Positions 1 to 6,124 of a stretch of 9,495 nucleotides of DNA are shown one piece after another. The notes under the pieces are model-generated. The model was not told the DNA's origin. It saw only the letters and a list, made by a program, of their open reading frames with translations, and ran no database searches. The stretch is taken from positions 1 through 9,495 of the forward strand of contig JAFGNY010000346.1 in NCBI GenBank assembly GCA_016926765.1, written 5' to 3'. The DNA comes from Bacteroidales bacterium. Its GTDB lineage: Bacteria > Bacteroidota > Bacteroidia > Bacteroidales > FEN-979. Position numbers and translations under genes: made by a program. The number at the start of each line of letters is the position of its first letter. Position 1 is the stretch's first letter.

Positions 1-1653
1 AATATGGATCACATCCTGACCAATAAAAACTTTTTCGGCCACTTTGGTCACCATAAAGGTACCGTCGCTGCGAAAAAAGATGATGTCATCGATATCGGAA
101 CAATCGCATACAAATTCATCGCGACGGAGAGAAGTTCCGGCAAAGCCCTGTTCCCTGTTAATATATAATTTTTCGTTTGCAGCAGCGACTTTCACCGCTT
201 CGATGGATTCGAAATTCCGTAGTTCGGTTCTCCGTTCGCGTTCTTTTCCGTATTTTTTCCTGATCTGGCGGAAGTATTCAATGGCGTAATCTGTCAGGGT
301 TGCCAGGTGGTGATTCACCTCTTTCATCTCCTTCAGGATGCCGTTGATTACCTCATCTGCCCTAGTGGAATTGTATTTCGAGATCCGTTCAATCGGGATT
401 TTTCTCAGCCGTTTAATATCGTCATCACTTAATGGCCGGATGAACTCCTTTTCAAATGGTTTCATCCCTTTCCTGATCGCCTTGTCGATCTCTTCATCCG
501 TCTTGCATTTCTTGATCCCTTCATATACCTCATTTTCGATGAAGATTTTTTCGATCGATGCATAGTGCAACTGTTCGTTCAGTTCCGCCAGACGGATCTC
601 CAATTCACTTTTCAGCAGGTAGAGTGTATGGGCGGTGGAAATCCGAAGAATTTCAGAGACGCCTACAAAGCGGGGTTTTCCCTCTTCGATGATGCAGCAG
701 TTTGCAGAGATTGGAATCTCGCATTGTGTAAAAGCGTAGAGGGCATCCATCGTGGTGTCAGGAGAGACACCCGGAGCGAGATGGATCAGGATCTCCACAT
801 TTTTTGCGGTATTGTCATCGATCTTCCTGATTTTGATCTTGCCTTTGTCATTGGCATTCAGGATGGATTCGATCACCGACTCAGTGGTTGTTCCGAACGG
901 GATCTCGCTGATTACTAACGTCTTTTTATCAAGCTGACTGATTCTGGCTCTCAGCCGGATCTTTCCACCTCTAAGTCCATCGTTGTATTTGGAGATATCG
1001 GCCAATCCGCCTGTCAGGAAATCAGGGAAAATCTCAAAATCCTTTCCCTGCAATACCCTGATAGAGGCATCGATCAGTTCGTTGAAATTATGCGGCAGGA
1101 TCTTGGAAGCCAGCCCAACAGCGATCCCTTCAACTCCCATTGCAAGCAGCAGGGGAAATTTGACAGGCAGGGTGATCGGTTCTTTGCTTCTACCATCATA
1201 GGAGGCTTTCCATCGCGTGGTCTTCGGATTAAAAACCACCTCGAGGGCAAATTTCGACGGCCTCGCTTCGATATACCGCGGAGCTGCGGCGCTGTCGCCC
1301 GTATGAATATTCCCCCAGTTTCCCTGAGTATCGACCAGCAGCTCTTTTTGCCCGAGTTGGACAAGGGCATCGCCGATCGAGGCATCCCCGTGAGGATGGT
1401 ATTTCATCGTATGCCCGATTATATTGGCTACTTTATTGTATCGTCCGTCGTCCAGCTCCTTCATTGCATGAAGGATCCTTCGCTGAACAGGTTTTAGTCC
1501 ATCGAGGATTTCCGGTACCGCCCGTTCCAGAATCACGTAGGAGGCATAGTCCAGAAACCAGTTCTGGTACATGGCATCCAGGTGGATCACCTCCTCCAGC
1601 TTCCCGGACTCCAATTCAGGGTGTTCTCCGTTCAGGGTTTGATCTTCCGACAA
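1..1653 (-). CDS. parC: DNA topoisomerase IV subunit A (ParC), N-terminal part, truncated by window edge
   Basis: Type IIA topoisomerase breakage-reunion subunit; with ParE it decatenates daughter chromosomes and relaxes supercoils. The reading frame is open from a stop at 1717-1719 to base 1, giving 551 visible residues. The family is usually around 850-900 aa in Bacteroidota, so most of the C-terminal beta-pinwheel is off the left edge. Visible motifs, numbered from the chosen start: DYASYVILERAVP (35-47), KPVQRR (54-59), HPHGD (86-90), and the catalytic tyrosine in AAAPRYIEA at Tyr127, close to E. coli ParC Tyr120 and GyrA Tyr122. KPVQRR and HPHGDASIGDAL match my memory of Bacteroidota ParC rather than GyrA. 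The residue equivalent to GyrA Ser83 is Ala, which appears normal for this lineage. There is no ATG before codon 28. I chose TTG at 1653 because the preceding residues (SEDQTLNGEH) look like a genuine acidic N-terminus; GTG at 1713 and ATG at 1572 are alternatives. It is transcribed divergently from the tRNA and all other genes. Confidence 0.93.
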   Translation of the reverse strand, partial: MSEDQTLNGEHPELESGKLEEVIHLDAMYQNWFLDYASYVILERAVPEILDGLKPVQRRILHAMKELDDGRYNKVANIIGHTMKYHPHGDASIGDALVQLGQKELLVDTQGNWGNIHTGDSAAAPRYIEARPSKFALEVVFNPKTTRWKASYDGRSKEPITLPVKFPLLLAMGVEGIAVGLASKILPHNFNELIDASIRVLQGKDFEIFPDFLTGGLADISKYNDGLRGGKIRLRARISQLDKKTLVISEIPFGTTTESVIESILNANDKGKIKIRKIDDNTAKNVEILIHLAPGVSPDTTMDALYAFTQCEIPISANCCIIEEGKPRFVGVSEILRISTAHTLYLLKSELEIRLAELNEQLHYASIEKIFIENEVYEGIKKCKTDEEIDKAIRKGMKPFEKEFIRPLSDDDIKRLRKIPIERISKYNSTRADEVINGILKEMKEVNHHLATLTDYAIEYFRQIRKKYGKERERRTELRNFESIEAVKVAAANEKLYINREQGFAGTSLRRDEFVCDCSDIDDIIFFRSDGTFMVTKVAEKVFIGQDVIHI

Positions 1654-1690
1654 TGAGTGAGAGTTTAAAGTTTCGAGGGATACCGTCCAC

Positions 1691-1732
1691 TCAAATCTTA
1701 CATTACGGATCACGTATCACGGATCGCATAAT
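1691..1732. repeat. Degenerate 7-bp tandem repeat (NNNNATC) in parC leader
   Basis: On the plus strand the units are TCAAATC, TTACATT, ACGGATC, ACGTATC, ACGGATC and a decayed GCATAAT. ATC, or ATT, recurs at 1695, 1702, 1709, 1716 and 1723, exactly every 7 bases. The array lies between the candidate parC promoter and the chosen parC start, so it would be part of the parC 5' untranslated leader. It shares period and ATC phase with the array at 7734-7796. Its function is unknown. Confidence 0.7.
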
Positions 1733-1738
1733 GCACCA

Positions 1739-1770
1739 CAAAATTAGTATTTCCCGGGAAAGGAGAGAAA
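1739..1770 (-). promoter_or_regulatory. Candidate Bacteroidota promoter of parC
   Basis: On the minus strand, TAATTTTG (1746 down to 1739) matches the Bacteroidota -7 element TAnnTTTG. Twenty bases upstream of it is TTTC (1770 down to 1767), a three-of-four match to the -33 element TTTG. This would place transcription initiation near 1732, about 80 bases before the chosen parC start. The match is by eye and the -33 box is imperfect. Confidence 0.5.
1750..1761. promoter_or_regulatory. Perfect 12-bp palindrome inside the parC promoter spacer
   Basis: TTTCCCGGGAAA is a perfect inverted repeat with no spacer. It lies between the candidate -33 and -7 elements of parC, where a dimeric DNA-binding protein could block RNA polymerase. 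Only the palindrome and its placement are observed; operator function is inference, and no regulator gene is present in the window. Confidence 0.35.
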
Positions 1771-1866
1771 GATGTTTATAAAATTATCCTCTGATAGCCA
1801 GCTTCTGTGAAAGGATCATAATCATCCAACAGGAGGGTTCCCGGATTCATTTATCATAATTTTCAT

Positions 1867-1874
1867 TATTTTTG
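1867..1874 (+). promoter_or_regulatory. Candidate -7 promoter element for tRNA-Arg
   Basis: TATTTTTG is a full match to the Bacteroidota element TAnnTTTG, placed 13 bases before the first base of the tRNA. I see no convincing TTTG -33 box in the AT-rich sequence about 20 bases upstream. Position and match make it the likely tRNA promoter. Confidence 0.55.
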
Positions 1875-1887
1875 CGGTTTCGATCAG

Positions 1888-1960
1888 GGTCCAGTAGCTC
1901 AGGGGATAGAGCAACAGCCTTCTAAGCTGTGGGTCGAAGGTTCGAATCCTTCCTGGATCA
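1888..1960 (+). tRNA. tRNA-Arg (anticodon TCT)
   Basis: A complete 73-nt cloverleaf can be folded by hand. Acceptor stem 1888-1894 pairs with 1953-1959 (one G-T pair), with discriminator base A1960. The D stem GCTC/GAGC is at 1897-1900 and 1909-1912. The anticodon stem ACAGC/GCTGT is at 1914-1918 and 1926-1930, with loop CTTCTAA and anticodon TCT at 1921-1923 counted within the loop 1919-1925 (T34 is 1921), reading AGA and AGG arginine codons. The variable loop has five bases. The T stem GAAGG/CCTTC encloses TTCGAAT. The CCA end is not encoded (ACAA follows), so it would be added by nucleotidyltransferase, as is common in Bacteroidota. Confidence 0.97.
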
Positions 1961-2012
1961 CAAAAACACGATCCGATTGAATACTTTTCGTTTGTCGGTT
2001 TCTTGTAATATC

Positions 2013-2018
2013 AGGAGG
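2013..2018 (+). promoter_or_regulatory. Strong Shine-Dalgarno sequence before the 90-aa membrane protein
   Basis: AGGAGG lies 8 bases before ATG 2027, a canonical spacing. None of the other starts in this window has a comparable Shine-Dalgarno sequence, in line with the usual rarity of such sites in Bacteroidota. It supports both the reality of the small gene and the chosen start. Confidence 0.75.
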
Positions 2019-2026
2019 GGAAACGT

Positions 2027-2299
2027 ATGATCACATTGAACAAAGCACAAAAAATAATTTTGTGGATCGGGATTTTTCTTCTCGCTGCAATGACTCTTTA
2101 TCCTCCATGGACTGCCGTAACAAATCCTCCCGATTATTCTGTAAAAGAATCCATTGGGTATGGGATCTTTCTGCGTCCTCCGCCTAGTCCATTAGGATAT
2201 GAATCCTATGTTGTGATCAATTACGGCAGGGTCTTTCTCCAATGGGCAGGTTTAGCTGCCGTTACCGGTTTTATCATGTGGCTGGTGAGAAAAAAATAA
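2027..2299 (+). CDS. Small two-helix inner-membrane protein, function unknown
   Basis: I do not recognise a named family. The 90-aa product has two predicted membrane helices, about residues 8-26 (IILWIGIFLLAAMTL) and 68-87 (RVFLQWAGLAAVTGFIMWLV). They are joined by a proline- and aromatic-rich loop with YPPW (25-28), GIFLRPPP (46-53) and INYGRV (64-69). The C-terminus ends in positive residues (VRKK), suggesting a cytoplasmic tail by the positive-inside rule. The hydrophobic pattern, the strong AGGAGG eight bases before the start, and the lack of competing overlapping frames argue that it is real. It starts 67 bases after the tRNA; TACTTTTC at 1982-1989, a one-base mismatch to TAnnTTTG, may be its promoter. 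It ends 30 bases before mscL, but mscL has its own candidate promoter. Confidence 0.85.
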   Translation: MITLNKAQKIILWIGIFLLAAMTLYPPWTAVTNPPDYSVKESIGYGIFLRPPPSPLGYESYVVINYGRVFLQWAGLAAVTGFIMWLVRKK

Positions 2300-2308
2300 C
2301 TACATTTG
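2277..2308 (+). promoter_or_regulatory. Candidate Bacteroidota promoter of mscL
   Basis: TACATTTG (2301-2308) is a full match to TAnnTTTG. TGTG (2277-2280), a three-of-four match to the -33 TTTG, lies exactly 20 bases upstream. Transcription would begin about 15 bases before the mscL ATG. The -33 part overlaps the end of the preceding gene. Confidence 0.5.
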
Positions 2309-2329
2309 TGATGAACTAATCTTTTTCCC

Positions 2330-2758
2330 ATGAGTTTACTTAAAGAGTTTAAAACCTTTGCCATGCGCGGTAATGTAATCGACATGGCCGTGGGGATCAT
2401 TATCGGAGCTGCCTTCGGAAAAATTGTTGCTTCCCTGGTAGCCGATATCATCATGCCCCCAATAGGTCTTCTTGTCGGTGGAATTGATTTCACCGCGATC
2501 CTCATCACACTGAAACACCCTGTTCTGGATCCTGTTACGGGGGAGGTGATCAAAGCAGGTGTCGTAATGAAAATCGGTACATTCATACAGACCTTGGTGG
2601 ATTTTATCATCATTGCGTTTGCGATCTTTCTGATGATCAAGGGGATCAATAAACTGGACAGGAAGAAAGAGGAACCAGCAGTGCCGTCTACACCCCCGCC
2701 TCCCACCAGGGACCAGGAACTGCTGACAGAGATCAGGGATTTGTTGAAGAAGTTATAA
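2330..2758 (+). CDS. mscL: Large-conductance mechanosensitive channel MscL
   Basis: Homopentameric inner-membrane channel that opens under membrane tension to release solutes on osmotic downshock. The product is 142 aa, close to the usual 130-150. The N-terminal amphipathic helix and first transmembrane helix carry the family signature (EFKTFAMRGNVIDMAVG, residues 6-22, then IIIGAAFGKIVASLVADIIMPP to about 44). A loop with LLVGGIDF and a DPVTGEV stretch follows. The second membrane helix is about residues 84-105 (TFIQTLVDFIIIAFAIFLMI). The cytoplasmic tail has a proline linker (PSTPPPP, 119-125) and ends in the short helix LLTEIRDLLKKL typical of the C-terminal bundle. No Shine-Dalgarno sequence is evident; a TAnnTTTG element lies 22 bases upstream. 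The antisense frame over this gene is a shadow. Confidence 0.98.
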   Translation: MSLLKEFKTFAMRGNVIDMAVGIIIGAAFGKIVASLVADIIMPPIGLLVGGIDFTAILITLKHPVLDPVTGEVIKAGVVMKIGTFIQTLVDFIIIAFAIFLMIKGINKLDRKKEEPAVPSTPPPPTRDQELLTEIRDLLKKL

Positions 2759-2796
2759 CCAATGACCAAGAACATCAACCCAAACAGATCTATTCT

Positions 2797-3711
2797 ATGA
2801 AAAAATACAGTATCCTGAGTGCTTTGATCCTTCTATTCTCCTTTGGGCTTTTTTCGCAGGAGATTGTGGAAGTGACAAAAGCAGTTGACAAATCCAAGAC
2901 CGGGGTTTCATCAGATTCTACAAAACACTGGAATATCAGCGGGATGGGAACATTGAATGTCTCTCAGGCCGGCTATTCAAACTGGGTTGCCGGAGGAGAT
3001 AACTCTCTGGGCCTTATCGGTATGGTTAACCTGAACATCAATTACTCCAAAGGGAAGCATGCCTGGGCTAACATCATTGACCTGGCGTATGGGTTTCAGT
3101 TTCTGGGCATCGGAACCAGCGCCCAGCAGTACAACAAGACGGATGATAAAATTGAGGTGACGTCAACCTATGGTTATGAGATCCACAGCAACAAGAAATG
3201 GTATTTTTCTGTTCTGGCCAACTTCCGAACACAATTCTCCAACGGATATAAACTCCCAAACGACAGTACGGTGATCTCCACGATCATGGCGCCGGGATAT
3301 CTGGTTGCCGGTGTCGGCATTACCTATGTACCTGCTAAGTGGTTCCGCGTTTATCTCTCACCCACTTCAGGAAGGTTTACCTTTGTCCTTGATACAGCGC
3401 TCTCCAATGCCGGATCTTTCGGTGTGACTCCCGGCCAACAGATACGCGGTCAGTTCGGACCCTATCTGCGTGCCGACTTAAACAAGGATCTGGCCAAGAA
3501 TATCAACCTTACCTCTTCGCTCGAGCTCTTTACCGATTATCTGAACCAGTTCGGAAATATCGATGTAAACTGGAATATTCTCCTGACGTTAAAGGTAAAC
3601 AAATGGCTTGCTGCCACCATCAATGCCCAGGTCATCTACGACGACGATGTAATACAACGGACTCAGTTCAAGGAGATTATTGGTGTTGGGTTGTCGTATA
3701 AGTTTGACTGA
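2797..3711 (+). CDS. DUF3078 family outer-membrane beta-barrel protein
   Basis: A 304-aa secreted protein of the Bacteroidota-specific DUF3078 type; the role of the family is not established. Residues 1-20 are a signal peptide (positive KK, hydrophobic core, cleavage near FSQ). The mature N-terminus has WNISGMGTLNVSQAGYSNW (45-63), then GGDNSLGL, the feature by which I recognise the family. The rest alternates hydrophobic and polar residues in strand-length blocks separated by short turns. It ends in GVGLSYKFD, whose aromatic penultimate residue fits an outer-membrane barrel terminus. The gene starts 38 bases after mscL without a clear promoter or Shine-Dalgarno sequence, so it may be read through from mscL. 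Barrel topology is inferred from composition and family knowledge. Confidence 0.88.
   Translation: MKKYSILSALILLFSFGLFSQEIVEVTKAVDKSKTGVSSDSTKHWNISGMGTLNVSQAGYSNWVAGGDNSLGLIGMVNLNINYSKGKHAWANIIDLAYGFQFLGIGTSAQQYNKTDDKIEVTSTYGYEIHSNKKWYFSVLANFRTQFSNGYKLPNDSTVISTIMAPGYLVAGVGITYVPAKWFRVYLSPTSGRFTFVLDTALSNAGSFGVTPGQQIRGQFGPYLRADLNKDLAKNINLTSSLELFTDYLNQFGNIDVNWNILLTLKVNKWLAATINAQVIYDDDVIQRTQFKEIIGVGLSYKFD
3699..3706 (+). promoter_or_regulatory. Possible -7 element before the TPR-like gene
   Basis: TAAGTTTG matches TAnnTTTG and sits in the last codons of the DUF3078 gene, 42 bases before ATG 3749. No good -33 box is seen at the expected distance. Because it overlaps coding sequence (YKFD), it may be a chance match. 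Confidence 0.3.
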
Positions 3712-3748
3712 TACAAAATATCACCCCTAAACCCTGTAACAACGCTAT

Positions 3749-4021
3749 ATGGCAACGAAATCACTTTATGACCAAGGTCTTCCGCATGATGAAATCATGT
3801 ACCGGGAACATTTTCAACGGGGTAATGATTTCTGTAAAATTGAACTCTTCAGATCTGCCCGGGAGGAATTTAAAGCTGCACTGCATTACAAGCCCGGAGA
3901 TGAAGCCTCAAAAAAAATGGAGGAAGATTGTGAAAACCAAATCCAGCAGGATGCCAGAAAGGTTTATATCATTATTCCCATTGTCCTGGTCATTATTGCC
4001 GCTGTAATCCTTTTTGTCTGA
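3749..4021 (+). CDS. Small TPR-like protein with C-terminal membrane anchor
   Basis: A 90-aa protein of unknown function. Residues about 17-50 resemble a single TPR-type helix pair (YREHFQRGNDFCKIELFRSA, then REEFKAALHYKPGD), including the alanine-rich second helix and the xxPGD turn. A charged linker (51-70) follows. A strongly hydrophobic C-terminus (VYIIIPIVLVIIAAVILFV, 72-90) ends at the last residue, so it is predicted tail-anchored with the TPR-like part in the cytoplasm. It lies 37 bases after the DUF3078 gene. Its stop codon at 4019-4021 overlaps the TTG alternative start of the branching enzyme at 4014 and is 19 bases before the ATG at 4041, so the two genes are probably cotranscribed. 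A single TPR motif usually serves protein-protein contact; a link to the branching enzyme is only positional. Confidence 0.8.
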   Translation: MATKSLYDQGLPHDEIMYREHFQRGNDFCKIELFRSAREEFKAALHYKPGDEASKKMEEDCENQIQQDARKVYIIIPIVLVIIAAVILFV

Positions 4022-4040
4022 ATCCGACCTTCTTTCACTC

Positions 4041-6065
4041 ATGAGAGAACGAAGACTTCGGATTGTCAGAGAAGATCCCTGGCTGGAACAAGCCGAGGAT
4101 GAGATCAATTCCCGGCACACGAGGTACCGGGAACGGTTGGATTCCATTGAAGCCGATGAAGGCACGCTTATCCGTTTTGCCGACGGGTATACCTATTTCG
4201 GCATAACCTACGACCGGCAACAGCATGGGTGGTTTTACAGAGAGTGGGCGCCTCATGCCGAGGACCTTTACCTTTTCGGGGATTTCAATAACTGGCAACG
4301 GTATTCCCACCGCATGAACCGGAAGGAATATGGCATCTGGGAAATCTTTCTTCCCGAAGAGGAGTATAAAGAGCGGTTCGTACATCAAAGCAAAATCAAG
4401 GTACTGGTTCATTCCGATACAGGTTGGCAGGAGCGTATTCCGGCTTATATCCGAAGGGTGGTACAGGATCCCGGCACGCTTGATTATACCGGGCAGGTGT
4501 GGCTGCCTCCGAAACCATTCAGATGGGAAGGAGACAAATTCTCCATCGGACAACTCGATGAACTTCTCATTTATGAAGCCCATGTGGGCATGTCGCAGGA
4601 ACGGGAAGGTGTTGGCACCTTTGTTGAGTTTGCCGATTACCTGATCCCCTATATCAAAAATGCCGGCTACAATACGATTCAGTTTATGGCGATTGCCGAA
4701 CATCCCTATTACGGGTCGTTTGGCTATCATGTCACGAATTTTTTCGCTGTCTCCAGCCGTTTCGGCACTCCGGAAGATCTGAAATACCTTATAAAAAAAG
4801 CACATGAACAGGGCATAGCTGTAATTATGGACCTGGTTCATTCCCATGCAGCCAAAAACACGATGGAAGGGTTGAACGGGTTTGATGGCTCAGGGCATCA
4901 ATATTTTCATGATGGGGATCGCGGAAACCATCCTCACTGGGATTCCAAAATTTTTGACTACGGAAAAAGGGAAGTGCTCCGTTTTCTGCTGTCAAATGTC
5001 AAATTCTGGATGAAGGAGTTTCATTTTGACGGTTTCCGGTTCGACGGAGTTACCAGCATGATCTATTTTGACCATGGCTTCCGGGAGATATGGGATCTGA
5101 ACGGATACTTCAAAACGGGAGTGGAATGGGATGCTATTACTTACCTGCAGCTGGCAAATACGCTGGTGCATAAACTCAATCCGAAAGCGGTCACCATCGC
5201 TGAAGATGTAAGTGGAATGCCGGGAATGTGCCGGCCTGTCAGGGATGGCGGCATCGGGTTTGACTACCGGCTTGGAATGGCAATTCCCGATTACTGGATC
5301 CGTGTCCTGAAAGAAAAAAAGGATGAGGAGTGGAACATTTATGAACTCTGGCAGACCCTGAATGACCACCTGCCCTCTGTAAAAATAGTTGCCTATTGTG
5401 AATCACACGACCAGGCTCTCGTTGGAGATCAAACCATCTCCTTTCGCCTCATGCAATCTGAGATCTACTTCCGGATGTCGAAAAAAGACCAGAGTATCGT
5501 CATCGACCGCGGGATGGCGCTCCATAAGATGATCCGGCTGATCACGATTGCTCTGGGCGGACAAGCCTACCTGAATTTCATCGGAAATGAATTTGGGCAT
5601 CCCGATTGGATCGACTTCCCCAGAGAAGGGAACAACTGGAGTTATCAGTACGCACGCAGGCAATGGTCCCTGACAGAGAATCCTGAGCTGAAATACCATT
5701 TTCTGGCTGAATTCGACAGAGCCATGATCCGGCTTGTGAAGCACTATCATATCCTTTCAGAGGATTATGGAACACAACTCAACATGGATGAGGAGAACAA
5801 GACAATCGTATTTGAAAAACAGCACCTTCTCTTTGTCTTTAATTTTCACCCCAACCGTTCGATCCCCGGATACTCCTTCCCTATTCCACAACCAGGGGAT
5901 TATATCAGTATATTGAATACAGACAGTCTCGATTTCGGAGGACAGGGACGGGTTGATGAGTCCCAAAAGCACATCACCACCTACGATGCAAAGAGCAACG
6001 TCCACTGGCTCAGTATTTACAACACCAACCGCACAGCCCAGGTTTTCAAAAGGATAGAACCCTGA
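4041..6065 (+). CDS. glgB: 1,4-alpha-glucan branching enzyme, eukaryote-like GH13_8 type
   Basis: Cleaves alpha-1,4 chains and re-attaches them as alpha-1,6 branches during glycogen synthesis; cytoplasmic. 674 aa from ATG 4041. A TTG at 4014 would add nine residues and overlap the upstream gene by eight bases; I prefer the ATG because the recognisable EDPWLEQ motif begins at residue 11. An N-terminal helix is followed by a CBM48 module (about 50-150; FYREWAPHAEDLYLFGDFNNW ends at 85) and the GH13 barrel. Catalytic motifs are intact: DLVHSH (D264), GFRFDGVTSM (nucleophile D335), AEDVSG (acid/base E388) and CESHD (H456, D457). HPYYGSFGYH (221-230), LNGFDGSG and the long LRFLLSNVKFWM stretch resemble animal, plant and yeast branching enzymes more than E. 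coli GlgB, and the length is close to human GBE1 (702 aa). A C-terminal all-beta domain follows to the stop at 6065. No frameshift or missing active-site residue is seen. Confidence 0.96.
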   Translation: MRERRLRIVREDPWLEQAEDEINSRHTRYRERLDSIEADEGTLIRFADGYTYFGITYDRQQHGWFYREWAPHAEDLYLFGDFNNWQRYSHRMNRKEYGIWEIFLPEEEYKERFVHQSKIKVLVHSDTGWQERIPAYIRRVVQDPGTLDYTGQVWLPPKPFRWEGDKFSIGQLDELLIYEAHVGMSQEREGVGTFVEFADYLIPYIKNAGYNTIQFMAIAEHPYYGSFGYHVTNFFAVSSRFGTPEDLKYLIKKAHEQGIAVIMDLVHSHAAKNTMEGLNGFDGSGHQYFHDGDRGNHPHWDSKIFDYGKREVLRFLLSNVKFWMKEFHFDGFRFDGVTSMIYFDHGFREIWDLNGYFKTGVEWDAITYLQLANTLVHKLNPKAVTIAEDVSGMPGMCRPVRDGGIGFDYRLGMAIPDYWIRVLKEKKDEEWNIYELWQTLNDHLPSVKIVAYCESHDQALVGDQTISFRLMQSEIYFRMSKKDQSIVIDRGMALHKMIRLITIALGGQAYLNFIGNEFGHPDWIDFPREGNNWSYQYARRQWSLTENPELKYHFLAEFDRAMIRLVKHYHILSEDYGTQLNMDEENKTIVFEKQHLLFVFNFHPNRSIPGYSFPIPQPGDYISILNTDSLDFGGQGRVDESQKHITTYDAKSNVHWLSIYNTNRTAQVFKRIEP

Positions 6066-6094
6066 TTCCTGCATGAAATCTGAAAGAAAACCAT

Positions 6095-6102
6095 TACTTT
6101 TG
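6095..6102 (+). promoter_or_regulatory. Candidate -7 promoter element for the T9SS secreted protein
   Basis: TACTTTTG is a full match to TAnnTTTG in the short gap after glgB, 22 bases before ATG 6125. No TTTG-like -33 box is evident near 6072-6076. The spacing resembles that of the mscL element (21 bases between element and ATG). Confidence 0.5.
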
Positions 6103-6124
6103 CATCAACGATAATCCCTTCATC

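Noticed and set aside
565..1497. Plus-strand open frames in the left 1.6 kb
   Set aside because: All lie opposite parC, whose frame is continuous and carries all expected type IIA topoisomerase motifs.
1831..1836. AGGAGG upstream of the tRNA as a ribosome binding site
   Set aside because: No start codon with an open frame follows at a suitable distance; the next feature is the tRNA.
3709..3723. Inverted repeat TGATA-CAAAA-TATCA after the DUF3078 gene as a terminator
   Set aside because: The stem has only five AT-rich pairs and no T-tract follows; it is too weak to call.
4014..4040. TTG at 4014 as the glgB start
   Set aside because: It remains possible and would couple translation to the upstream gene, but there is no Shine-Dalgarno support, an ATG is available nine codons later, and the conserved region begins after that ATG.
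4035..4847. 270-codon open frame antisense to glgB
   Set aside because: It lies wholly opposite a well-supported branching enzyme and shows no recognisable motif or start context.
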